From NCBI GenBank assembly GCA_900766195.1, contig CAAFUN010000029.1:1-14092 (forward strand): a DNA stretch of 14,092 nt, written 5' to 3'. Each line of letters opens with the position of its first letter. Within the stretch, counting starts at the first letter, position 1. Positions 7,352-14,092 of this stretch are shown one piece after another. Position numbers and translations under genes: made by a program. The notes beneath the pieces are model-generated. The model had not been told where the DNA came from. It worked only from the letters and a program-made list of their open reading frames with translations, and ran no database searches. This stretch comes from an uncultured Bacteroides sp. GTDB taxonomy: Bacteria; Bacteroidota; Bacteroidia; Bacteroidales; Bacteroidaceae.

Positions 7352-7688
7352 GAAAAGAATCAATATCCTTAAAGCATATTCCTTATATTCACCCTCCCAT
7401 GAGCATCATCTCTTAAAAATAGTATTCTGAATAGAAGATAGTAACAGGCTTACTCAGAAAAGCGCAAAGAATTCTGGACTTAAGCCTTTTCTGATTGTCT
7501 TTTGCATAAAGTCTTATTGCTATTGATAATATTGATTACCACAATAATAATATTAAATGGATTGAGCCCAGTGCAATACCAAGCTCAATATAATAATAGT
7601 TAGTATTAGCCCCTATGTTTATAATTGAAAAAAATTTGCTGTAGAAATAACATAGCCGTGAGTATTATTATAATATAAAAGGGCTTAT
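7352..7688. other. Intergenic region with several inverted repeats
   Basis: This AT-rich spacer contains no recognisable gene. Inverted repeats include TCAGAAAAG/CTTTTCTGA (7454-7462 with 7486-7494), which competes with GGCTTA/TAAGCC (7447-7452 with 7481-7486). Others are ATTGAGC/GCTCAAT (7561-7567 with 7583-7589) and CTATGTT/AACATAG (7613-7619 with 7649-7655). One or more probably end the upstream operon. Confidence 0.6.
7561..7589 (-). terminator. Candidate terminator of the sialoglycan operon
   Basis: A 7-bp stem (ATTGAGC / GCTCAAT) with a 15-nt loop lies about 100 bp past the last stop codon of the operon. On the - strand it is followed by an AT-rich tail (CCATTTAATATTATTATT) rather than a clean T-run. 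It is the most terminator-like of the inverted repeats here, but weak. Confidence 0.35.
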
Positions 7689-10600
7689 TCAGTGCAACTG
7701 GATTTTTGTTATCGCCGATGTCCGAATTCCAGGCTTCAGTTCTCCATTAATATAAAAACAACTTTTGCCGTCAATCACCAATGCTGCACCAGCACGAGCG
7801 ATATCAGATGTACGCATAACTTCTGTCCACTGTTTCCGTCGTGCATTGTACACCAGCAAACACTTGTTAAAGCAATACCATTCTGCCGGATGAAGTAAAT
7901 AATCAGGAGCAGCTTTCTGAAGTCCTTGTAAGAAGATATCCTTATTGACACCACCCATGCAAAGCAGCAAACTATCTGACAAAGCAACAGCTGAACCACC
8001 ACCTAAAGATATTGTATCTCCCTCGGCATTTATAGGAGTAGGCAAAGTCCTCCACTGTCCTGAAGCAAACGAATAGGCATAGCCATCCACAGATAAAGAA
8101 GCCTGGCAGTTGTCTTTGGAAGGAGCAAAACCTCCCCACAGACAAAAAGAGGGCTGCCCAGATACGTCAAGAAGAACAGCACTGACTGACTGTGTACGAG
8201 GAGTGCCTGGAAAATCGGGAAGCCGCTTCCAACCAGTCAGGAGGTCGTCCAAATCCAGACAATATAAATCATTACAAGGAATACTGTCTTTATTGCCACC
8301 AGCAATATACAGCAGATTATTCCACAGAGCGCCGGTCATATTATCCAATCGACAAGGTAGATCAGGTAATGATTCTATCTCTATAATGTTTCCCTTCAAA
8401 CGAAGACGGAATACCTTATCCAAAGCACCGGTCTTGTTCATACCACCCACACAGATAATGCCCTCCGGAGAAGAAACAGAGACCCCATAGGCCATAGGAC
8501 ACGGTAATCTATCATTTTTTTCCCAATGAAAAATAGAATCGTCCGTTATATCTGTTACATAAATATCTTGATAAAACTTCTTCTCTCCACCATCTTTCGC
8601 TGGAATTCCGGGAAAATTGCAACCACCTGCCATCAACAGTTTTCCGCTAATAATACCTGTGTAACAGGCGGAAACACCTTGAGAAAAATCTCTGTCCCAA
8701 TAGGGAAAACCCTGCATTTGCTGAAAATCTGTAACACAGACAGGAGATGCAAGTATCTCGGCACGAAAAGTAGAAGCCGGCAACCCGGAAGCATTTACCA
8801 AATTGGCGTGAGTAAACGGTTGCCATCCATAACGCACATAGTGGGGATTTCTGATTCTCGCATTATACAGTTTCAAGTAATTTCCATCCACCTCGGCAAC
8901 TGCCGGCTCATAGAGTCCTTCTGATTCCGCCACTTCAAACGTGCGCAAAGATTTGCCATCTGCACTATGTAATCCTTCTCCATAATCAAATTCAAGATAT
9001 ACAATCCCATTCCGACATTCCGCACTGCGGAACACGGGACCCGAAGGTACTACCCCACTCCATCCGTACGTCTTATTCAATGCCCAACGAGCCAGCCGTT
9101 CTCCGATCGGTCTCTTTGTTTTCGGATGAACATCCAAAGAATCTCCATAATCACTGGAAACGGCCATACCTGTTCCAGGTATCTCTTTCATAAGTCGTAA
9201 CTGGCTGTCACGAAACCACGGCCACGAAGGTCTATCGAGACTTGAAAGCTGCACAAAATAGAATGGCATGTCGGCGTTCACCCAATTTTTGCGCCAACTA
9301 TCCACCAACAGCCTAAACAACTGCCCGTGCACATCTTTATTATGTGCATTCGACTCCCCCTGATACCATATTATTCCCTTCAGCGGAAATTGTTCCAAGG
9401 GGCGAATGCCAGCCTCATACAAATAACAAGGTTCATACGGATGGCGCTGTTGACTGTTCGTCGTTTTTTTTATATTCAAGGCTGCACGTCCACGAACCCA
9501 ATCCTGGATAAAATCGTTTTGGATCCAGTTCCGCAAAATTGCCGGAAACTGATGTTCCAAAGTACTGCGATCTACCCACGCCTCCGTAGGCGAACCTCCC
9601 ACTGCATTACATATCAGTCCTATGGGAACTTTCAAACTATCCTGCAACATCTTGCCAAAATAGTAAGCAACGGCAGAAAAGTTTCCGACTACTGCAGGAG
9701 AACAGATTTTCCATTCTGCAGGTTTGTAATATTGGAGATGATTCAAAGAATCAAGCACGGATATGTTCCATTCCACCGCACTGGTTTCCCAACGACCTTT
9801 CATGTCAAACAAGCGGATCTTTCCATTGGCAGCCTCCGGAATATCTATCTCTGCCGTTGAAGCACCATTCAAACGAAATTCCATATTAGACTGTCCGGAA
9901 CATAACCACACTTCACCTGCCAAAATATTATTGTAAACGAGCTTTCGTCCAACCGTGGATATAGTCATCATATAGGGCGAACCCACCTTCAGAGGGCGAA
10001 GGACAACTGACCATTTGCCATCAAGGCCGGTCCTCACAACATATTTTTGCTTACCGATGGATACCGTTACCTCATCACTAGCATTAGCCATACCATGAAT
10101 CTTCAGAGGACAATCGCGCTGCAGCACCATATTGCTGCCATAGACAGCCGGAAGCTGCAAGCCTCCGAAGTCACCGGTTATTGCTGAATATACGGTTTTT
10201 GCTAATATACATGCTCCTTCTTTGGTAGGATGTATGGCATCGGGAAGCATGAAAGGATAAGGATAAAGTGGCTCATGAAAATCGACTAACTGTACTCCAG
10301 TATACCGGGCAACAGTCTCAATAGCCGATTGAATTTCATTATGCCAATCGCGCGTTCCGCTCTCGAAACGTGGATGCCTGTCGGTAATCGGAGTCATTCG
10401 AGCTATGATAACCCTGCATCGAGGATTAACAGTTTTGAACGAATCAATTAAATCGAGATAATCTCTGACAAAACAATCACGGAAATCAGGCCAATCTCTC
10501 GGATCCGTATCATTAATACCCAAATGGATTACAACTATGTCCCCGGCAAATTCCATCGCTTTTCGATATTCCCATTGCTGCATATAAGGACGATGTCCCC

Positions 10601-10817
10601 TATTCAACAAGGTGGTGCCTGATTTTCCAAAATTCCCCACTTCATAAGTATCTCCCAACATCCGTTGCAATTGAGAAGGATAAGAATCTATCTTGGGATT
10701 GTCCAGCGCATAGCCAAATGTGATACTGTTTCCTACGCACGCCACTTTTGTGCATTTCTGGGCGAAAGAGACTTCACATACCAGCAAAAATAAAATCAAG
10801 AACAAATAGTGTTTCAT
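7689..10817 (-). CDS. Three-domain sialic acid enzyme: SGNH esterase + sialate O-acetylesterase + NanM-like Kelch domain
   Basis: 1042 residues with a signal peptide (about 1-19, VSFA-Q), so exported. Domain 1 (about 22-215) is an SGNH/GDSL esterase: S31 in GNSITFG, N102 in HLGIND, D193 and H196 in DAIHPT. Domain 2 (about 220-690) is a sialate O-acetylesterase: S310 in CSGQSNME, GGSPTEAW (407-414), WYQGESNAH (484-492), D562/H564 in DVHP. These two domains match the architecture of Bacteroides EstA. Domain 3 (about 700-1042) is a Kelch propeller of the cyclically permuted mutarotase/NanM type, with AGGCNFPG (730-737), KFYQDIYV and the C-terminal NGELKPGIRT (1024-1033). Usually NanM is a separate secreted protein. 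The reading frame is open across the joint and no internal signal peptide is seen. Predicted role: remove O-acetyl groups from sialic acid and then mutarotate or epimerise the released sugar. Last gene of its operon. Confidence 0.93.
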   Translation of the reverse strand: MKHYLFLILFLLVCEVSFAQKCTKVACVGNSITFGYALDNPKIDSYPSQLQRMLGDTYEVGNFGKSGTTLLNRGHRPYMQQWEYRKAMEFAGDIVVIHLGINDTDPRDWPDFRDCFVRDYLDLIDSFKTVNPRCRVIIARMTPITDRHPRFESGTRDWHNEIQSAIETVARYTGVQLVDFHEPLYPYPFMLPDAIHPTKEGACILAKTVYSAITGDFGGLQLPAVYGSNMVLQRDCPLKIHGMANASDEVTVSIGKQKYVVRTGLDGKWSVVLRPLKVGSPYMMTISTVGRKLVYNNILAGEVWLCSGQSNMEFRLNGASTAEIDIPEAANGKIRLFDMKGRWETSAVEWNISVLDSLNHLQYYKPAEWKICSPAVVGNFSAVAYYFGKMLQDSLKVPIGLICNAVGGSPTEAWVDRSTLEHQFPAILRNWIQNDFIQDWVRGRAALNIKKTTNSQQRHPYEPCYLYEAGIRPLEQFPLKGIIWYQGESNAHNKDVHGQLFRLLVDSWRKNWVNADMPFYFVQLSSLDRPSWPWFRDSQLRLMKEIPGTGMAVSSDYGDSLDVHPKTKRPIGERLARWALNKTYGWSGVVPSGPVFRSAECRNGIVYLEFDYGEGLHSADGKSLRTFEVAESEGLYEPAVAEVDGNYLKLYNARIRNPHYVRYGWQPFTHANLVNASGLPASTFRAEILASPVCVTDFQQMQGFPYWDRDFSQGVSACYTGIISGKLLMAGGCNFPGIPAKDGGEKKFYQDIYVTDITDDSIFHWEKNDRLPCPMAYGVSVSSPEGIICVGGMNKTGALDKVFRLRLKGNIIEIESLPDLPCRLDNMTGALWNNLLYIAGGNKDSIPCNDLYCLDLDDLLTGWKRLPDFPGTPRTQSVSAVLLDVSGQPSFCLWGGFAPSKDNCQASLSVDGYAYSFASGQWRTLPTPINAEGDTISLGGGSAVALSDSLLLCMGGVNKDIFLQGLQKAAPDYLLHPAEWYCFNKCLLVYNARRKQWTEVMRTSDIARAGAALVIDGKSCFYINGELKPGIRTSAITKIQLH

Positions 10818-10850
10818 TTCTCTGTCGTCATATTAAATATTAAGGTTACT

Positions 10851-11972
10851 CTATTTTTCTTCCTCCGAATTACATTTTTTCCCTTTTCCCAGTATCTCAC
10901 TAATTTTTCTTAGATAAGCGTCGGCATACTGCTGCATACCAAGGTCACTTGGATGAACTCCCTCGACCATGGAATCCATCGACAAGCCTATTTCTTCTTT
11001 AGTCAAGTAATAGATATAGGCTACCTCCGCTTTCATCAAGGTATTATAAGCTTTGCGTAACTGAAGATTGGCAGCCCGATAGGATGTTTTCACGCCGTCC
11101 GATGTGTATTCATTCGTGTACCCGCTATGCTCCACCAGTAAGATGGGGGCATTGCTATGCGCACGAAGCGTTTCCACCCCTTTCAGCATACGGCTAACAA
11201 TAATCGAAGTATCAGCAGTCATATTGGGCATACAGTCTATTACATACAATTTGGCATCTATTTCAGACAGCAGTTCAAAGAGCTCTTTCTCTAACTTTCC
11301 GTTTCCGGAGAATCCCAGATTGATGACAGGATAACCGGATTTCCGTTTGACAATATTTGTCCAAGCCATTCCCGAACGTGAAGCACAAGCTCCTTGGGCA
11401 ATGGAAGTACCATACACAACTACGGGTTTCTCTTCAGAAGCCGGGATGAAACTGATGGAGGCATTTTCTTTCACGCCTATTTCCAGAAAAGAGACTGTGT
11501 TATAGAGCGGCAAAAACAATTCATACTCATAACCTCCGTTAGAGCTGTCTTCATAAGTAAGTCCGCCATACGAATAGATTATTGTGTCGCCGAAGGAATA
11601 CTTTGCAGCACACCACCGATTACGTCCATTGCGATCCATAGCATACAAATCGATTCCCGAAACACCTGTGGCAGGCATGTGAGTCATGCTCTTATCTCCT
11701 TTCACCACATATTTCACCTTGATTTCCGGTGAGTCGGAATAAAAAGCCACAGACAATCCGGCACTGTTGAGGGACAAGTCCCAAAGTGGCTTGCGCACTT
11801 TGTCCTGAGCTTTAAAAGGAAGACGCGCGTAAGTACCTTTCAAATCAGTCTGCCATGCCCTACCCCGAATCACTGGGAAAAATTGATTCTGAAGATTTTC
11901 CCATTTAAGTTGGGCTTGTGACAACGACACATGGCTTAGAAAAACAATCAAGAATAAGAGGTGTTTTTTCAT
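10851..11972 (-). CDS. Secreted SGNH/GDSL hydrolase with GxDLY N-terminal domain
   Basis: 373 residues with a signal peptide (about 1-20, LSQA-Q). The N-terminal beta-sandwich (about 22-175) ends its conserved part in GIDLY (106-110), the motif that names the GxDLY domain. The SGNH hydrolase (about 182-362) shows S190 in YGTSIAQGACASR, N224 in GFSGNG and H340 in GVHPSDLG. The acid position three residues before H340 is E337, where Asp is usual for SGNH enzymes, so the triad may be altered or use Glu. The C-terminus is Lys/Glu-rich. Related proteins are carbohydrate esterases in glycan-degradation loci; its place between GH20 and the EstA-like gene suggests deacetylation of host glycans, but the bond cleaved is unproven. 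Gaps of 28 and 33 bp to its neighbours and no intervening promoter place it inside the operon. Confidence 0.9.
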   Translation of the reverse strand: MKKHLLFLIVFLSHVSLSQAQLKWENLQNQFFPVIRGRAWQTDLKGTYARLPFKAQDKVRKPLWDLSLNSAGLSVAFYSDSPEIKVKYVVKGDKSMTHMPATGVSGIDLYAMDRNGRNRWCAAKYSFGDTIIYSYGGLTYEDSSNGGYEYELFLPLYNTVSFLEIGVKENASISFIPASEEKPVVVYGTSIAQGACASRSGMAWTNIVKRKSGYPVINLGFSGNGKLEKELFELLSEIDAKLYVIDCMPNMTADTSIIVSRMLKGVETLRAHSNAPILLVEHSGYTNEYTSDGVKTSYRAANLQLRKAYNTLMKAEVAYIYYLTKEEIGLSMDSMVEGVHPSDLGMQQYADAYLRKISEILGKGKKCNSEEEK

Positions 11973-12000
11973 CTCAATATCGTTTAAATAGTATATATCC

Positions 12001-14010
12001 CTATTTCGACTTTCGAGGCGAATAAATCAATCCCTCTGCTGCTCTCTCTCCGTCGAGAGTAACAAAAACAGCAGTAAACATCCATTTCACCAAGCGGACT
12101 TCAGGTATGGAGAATTTGCCTACAGGTAATTTTAGAAAGACCTTATTCCAACCCTTGTTCAGATGAACCTCAAGAGGAGGACGTGCCACACAGTTTTCAT
12201 TACTCAATGCCACCTCATTAGAAGGTACTCGGTGGGTAGATATCCATAAGGGAGGCATCACCTCCTTATCATTGATCCAGATGCGGCTTCCTTTATAATC
12301 CCATTTGTCCGGCAAAGGAGGTAGATCCTTCTCCGAACGCCCGTAGTTCTGGAACTCAACCCACAGCCCAATTTTCTGGTTTTTAGAAGAATGCACCCAA
12401 GTATAAGCATAGGCTGTATGATTTTCCTGCGGATTCTCATAGAAGCCTGGTAACAAATCTCCCCATGTATGGCGCAGATAGATACCTGCTCCAATAGCCT
12501 CATGGGTGTGGTATTCCTTTCCGTCGTATATATAAGTTTCTTTTAGCACTTCTTCCGGTGGGAACGCCTTCGCCAGATTTCCACCATTAGGGAAAGCATC
12601 TGTTATGTTCCATTTCACATCAGTTTGTTTCACATAAGCAAAAGGATAATTTCTGAATGTATGTGCCTTGTGCCACAGCATCCGCTTTTCAAAATCAGCA
12701 AAAGCCTTAAACTCCTCCGAATTCTCTCCCGGCAAGATAGTTCCGCTCTTGTCAAAATATTCCATCCCACCTCCTATCCATGCGCGTTCAGCCATAGCCA
12801 GCATATTGGGATAGAAATAGTTCTCCAAAATAATGTTCCGTTCAGGTTGCACCAAACGGTCATTCCAGACAGCAAGAATGGTACCGGCAATGTCATCACT
12901 CCCCTGCTCGACGTTATATATCCGGCTGTTATACAACGCGATAATATCTCCAAATGTATCAAAATGATTCAGATAATGAAACTTGGAATCAATAGCGGGA
13001 ATGCCCGGTTGAGCCTTTCCCCGATAACTCCATAATTGAGTCATATCTATTTCACCGGGCTTGTACCTCCATCCGGGACTCCAAGAAATCACCCTTTTCC
13101 CCTTAGATCGTACAAAAGCCACCATTTCGGACACAAAATTCTTTTTGGTAAATTCCACCTCATCAGTTCCGATATGCAGATAAGGGACTTCAAATGTCTC
13201 ACATACCTCTTCCACCAACAGTTTCAAAATTTTCATCCCCTCAGGACTTTGCATATCATGGCGAAAGGTGCGGACAAAGGCCTCACTATGCCCAGGCATG
13301 TCTATCTCAGGAATCAACATCATCTGATGCTTTATGCAGAAATCTACCAGATCACGAGCTTCTTCGAGCATATAGTATTTGCCGGGCATGCGGATAGTAT
13401 TCACACTGTCATTAAGCATCGGAAAGATCTTGCTTTCCAGTCTCCATGCCTGGTTTTCCGTCAGATGAAAATGGAATACATTAATCTTGAAGCGGGACAA
13501 AACTTCAATCTCACGCTTCAACTCTTCAACCGAAATATAACTACGCCCAACATCCTGCATGAAGCCACGCATACGGAAAGCAGGCCAGTCAGTCACTTCG
13601 CACCCCTGTAAACAAGTTATCTTTCCTTTCTGTAATTGTAACTGCCTAAGTGTCTGCAATGCCCAATAGGCACCCTGCTCAGTGGTGGCTTCAATACTTA
13701 TCTTATTATCGGTTATTCTCAATTTATACGCCTCACTGACATTGAGAGTAACACCATCCAGTGCATCTACCAGATTGATCTCTATCGAACAGGAAGCATT
13801 TGCTCTAACTTCCCCACCCAAACTTTGGATAAAATCAATCCACACATCCCGCAAAATCGGAGTAACAAGTTGTATCTTATCTATGGGAAATTGTTGTTTG
13901 GTAAAAGTGATTTGTTGCGGCCGAGGCAATAAATTAAAGTCTGACGCTTTTGCTGCAAAAGTTTGCAGAAACATCCAGACAAAAAGGTATATATATATGG
14001 TTATTCTCAT
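12001..14010 (-). CDS. Secreted GH20 beta-N-acetylhexosaminidase
   Basis: 669 residues with a signal peptide (about 1-22). A GH20b-type alpha/beta domain (about 24-140) precedes the TIM barrel (about 143-450). The substrate-binding Arg is R148 in RMRGFMQDVGR. HFHLTENQAWR (180-190), PEIDMPGHSEAF and the catalytic pair D283-E284 in LHIGTDEVEF follow, with W310 and W382 in the barrel. D283 would orient the substrate N-acetyl group and E284 act as acid/base in substrate-assisted catalysis. Residues about 455-669 form a C-terminal beta-rich region, possibly carbohydrate-binding. HIGTDE replaces the commoner HIGGDE, and TEN replaces the usual TDD, without loss of the D-E pair. It would remove GlcNAc or GalNAc from glycans after desialylation. 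Its ATG lies 2 bp after the stop of the preceding gene, indicating translational coupling. Confidence 0.93.
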   Translation of the reverse strand: MRITIYIYLFVWMFLQTFAAKASDFNLLPRPQQITFTKQQFPIDKIQLVTPILRDVWIDFIQSLGGEVRANASCSIEINLVDALDGVTLNVSEAYKLRITDNKISIEATTEQGAYWALQTLRQLQLQKGKITCLQGCEVTDWPAFRMRGFMQDVGRSYISVEELKREIEVLSRFKINVFHFHLTENQAWRLESKIFPMLNDSVNTIRMPGKYYMLEEARDLVDFCIKHQMMLIPEIDMPGHSEAFVRTFRHDMQSPEGMKILKLLVEEVCETFEVPYLHIGTDEVEFTKKNFVSEMVAFVRSKGKRVISWSPGWRYKPGEIDMTQLWSYRGKAQPGIPAIDSKFHYLNHFDTFGDIIALYNSRIYNVEQGSDDIAGTILAVWNDRLVQPERNIILENYFYPNMLAMAERAWIGGGMEYFDKSGTILPGENSEEFKAFADFEKRMLWHKAHTFRNYPFAYVKQTDVKWNITDAFPNGGNLAKAFPPEEVLKETYIYDGKEYHTHEAIGAGIYLRHTWGDLLPGFYENPQENHTAYAYTWVHSSKNQKIGLWVEFQNYGRSEKDLPPLPDKWDYKGSRIWINDKEVMPPLWISTHRVPSNEVALSNENCVARPPLEVHLNKGWNKVFLKLPVGKFSIPEVRLVKWMFTAVFVTLDGERAAEGLIYSPRKSK

Positions 14011-14012
14011 AC

Positions 14013-14092
14013 TTATTTATGGCTGATGATATCTTTCAGCTTTATAGCCTGAAATGTCATATGGGCTACACTGCTCTCATACAAAATACCAA
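14013..14092 (-). CDS. C-terminal end of a probable GH33 sialidase (partial)
   Basis: Only the last 25 codons and the TAA stop (14013-14015) are in the window; the 5' part lies beyond the right edge. The visible residues begin GILYESSVAHMTFQAIKLKD. This resembles the final strands of bacterial sialidases, where an IG(I/L/V)LYE segment near the end is followed by the last strand of the propeller and the C-terminus. The stop is 2 bp before the GH20 start, so the frame is very likely a real gene of the same operon. The assignment rests on a short match plus context (GH20, O-acetylesterase, NanM-like domain). A different beta-sandwich or propeller glycan enzyme remains possible. Confidence 0.68.
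   Translation of the reverse strand, partial: GILYESSVAHMTFQAIKLKDIISHK

Noticed and set aside
7290..7395. Short - strand open stretch with a hydrophobic, leader-like sequence (ILILFFVLIFHSTYFCQ)
   Set aside because: It has about 33 codons, no ATG, is bounded by stops, and overlaps the predicted CocE promoter. AT-rich DNA often encodes hydrophobic strings.
9327..9860. 177-codon + strand open frame opposite the fusion gene
   Set aside because: It lies opposite the conserved sialate O-acetylesterase domain, with no promoter or family motif; treated as a shadow frame.

Overview
The window looks like chromosome from a gut Bacteroides or close relative. The DNA is AT-rich, start codons are preceded by A-rich stretches rather than Shine-Dalgarno sites, several genes have TAnnTTTG (Bacteroidetes -7) promoter elements, and most products are signal-peptide-bearing glycan-processing enzymes of Bacteroides type. 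There are seven complete genes plus the last 25 codons of an eighth. No RNA gene, insertion sequence, CRISPR array or phage gene was found.

Layout. 1-96 holds three tandem 22-bp repeats and a hairpin, with no convincing gene up to 281. 382-2907 (-) is a secreted GH31 glycosidase with its own promoter and a strong 3' hairpin terminator. Divergent from it, 3199-4317 (+) is a two-gene unit: a one-cysteine OhrR peroxide sensor (MarR family) and an NfsB-like flavin nitroreductase. A perfect 20-bp palindrome overlaps the -33 element of this unit and is the probable OhrR operator. 4588-5337 (+) is a secreted endonuclease/exonuclease/phosphatase-fold enzyme. It converges, with only 10 bp between stop codons, on 5348-7243 (-), a secreted CocE/S15 alpha/beta hydrolase with its own near-consensus promoter.

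From the right edge leftward, 14092-7689 (-) is one tightly packed operon for sialylated, O-acetylated host glycans. In order it encodes the C-terminus of a probable GH33 sialidase, a GH20 beta-hexosaminidase, a GxDLY-type SGNH esterase, and a 1042-residue protein. That last protein joins an SGNH esterase, a sialate O-acetylesterase and a NanM-like Kelch mutarotase/epimerase in one chain. Gaps within the operon are 2, 28 and 33 bp. The inferred chemistry is sequential: esterases remove O-acetyl groups, sialidase releases sialic acid, GH20 trims the exposed HexNAc, and the Kelch domain equilibrates the released sialic acid anomers (or epimerises the sugar) before uptake.

The most notable items are the three-domain sialic-acid fusion, the OhrR operator-over-promoter arrangement driving a nitroreductase instead of ohr, a 19-bp promoter segment shared almost exactly by ohrR and the downstream nuclease-like gene, and the 22-bp-period repeats at the left edge. 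No wholly new system is proven; the fusion is the best candidate for something undescribed.
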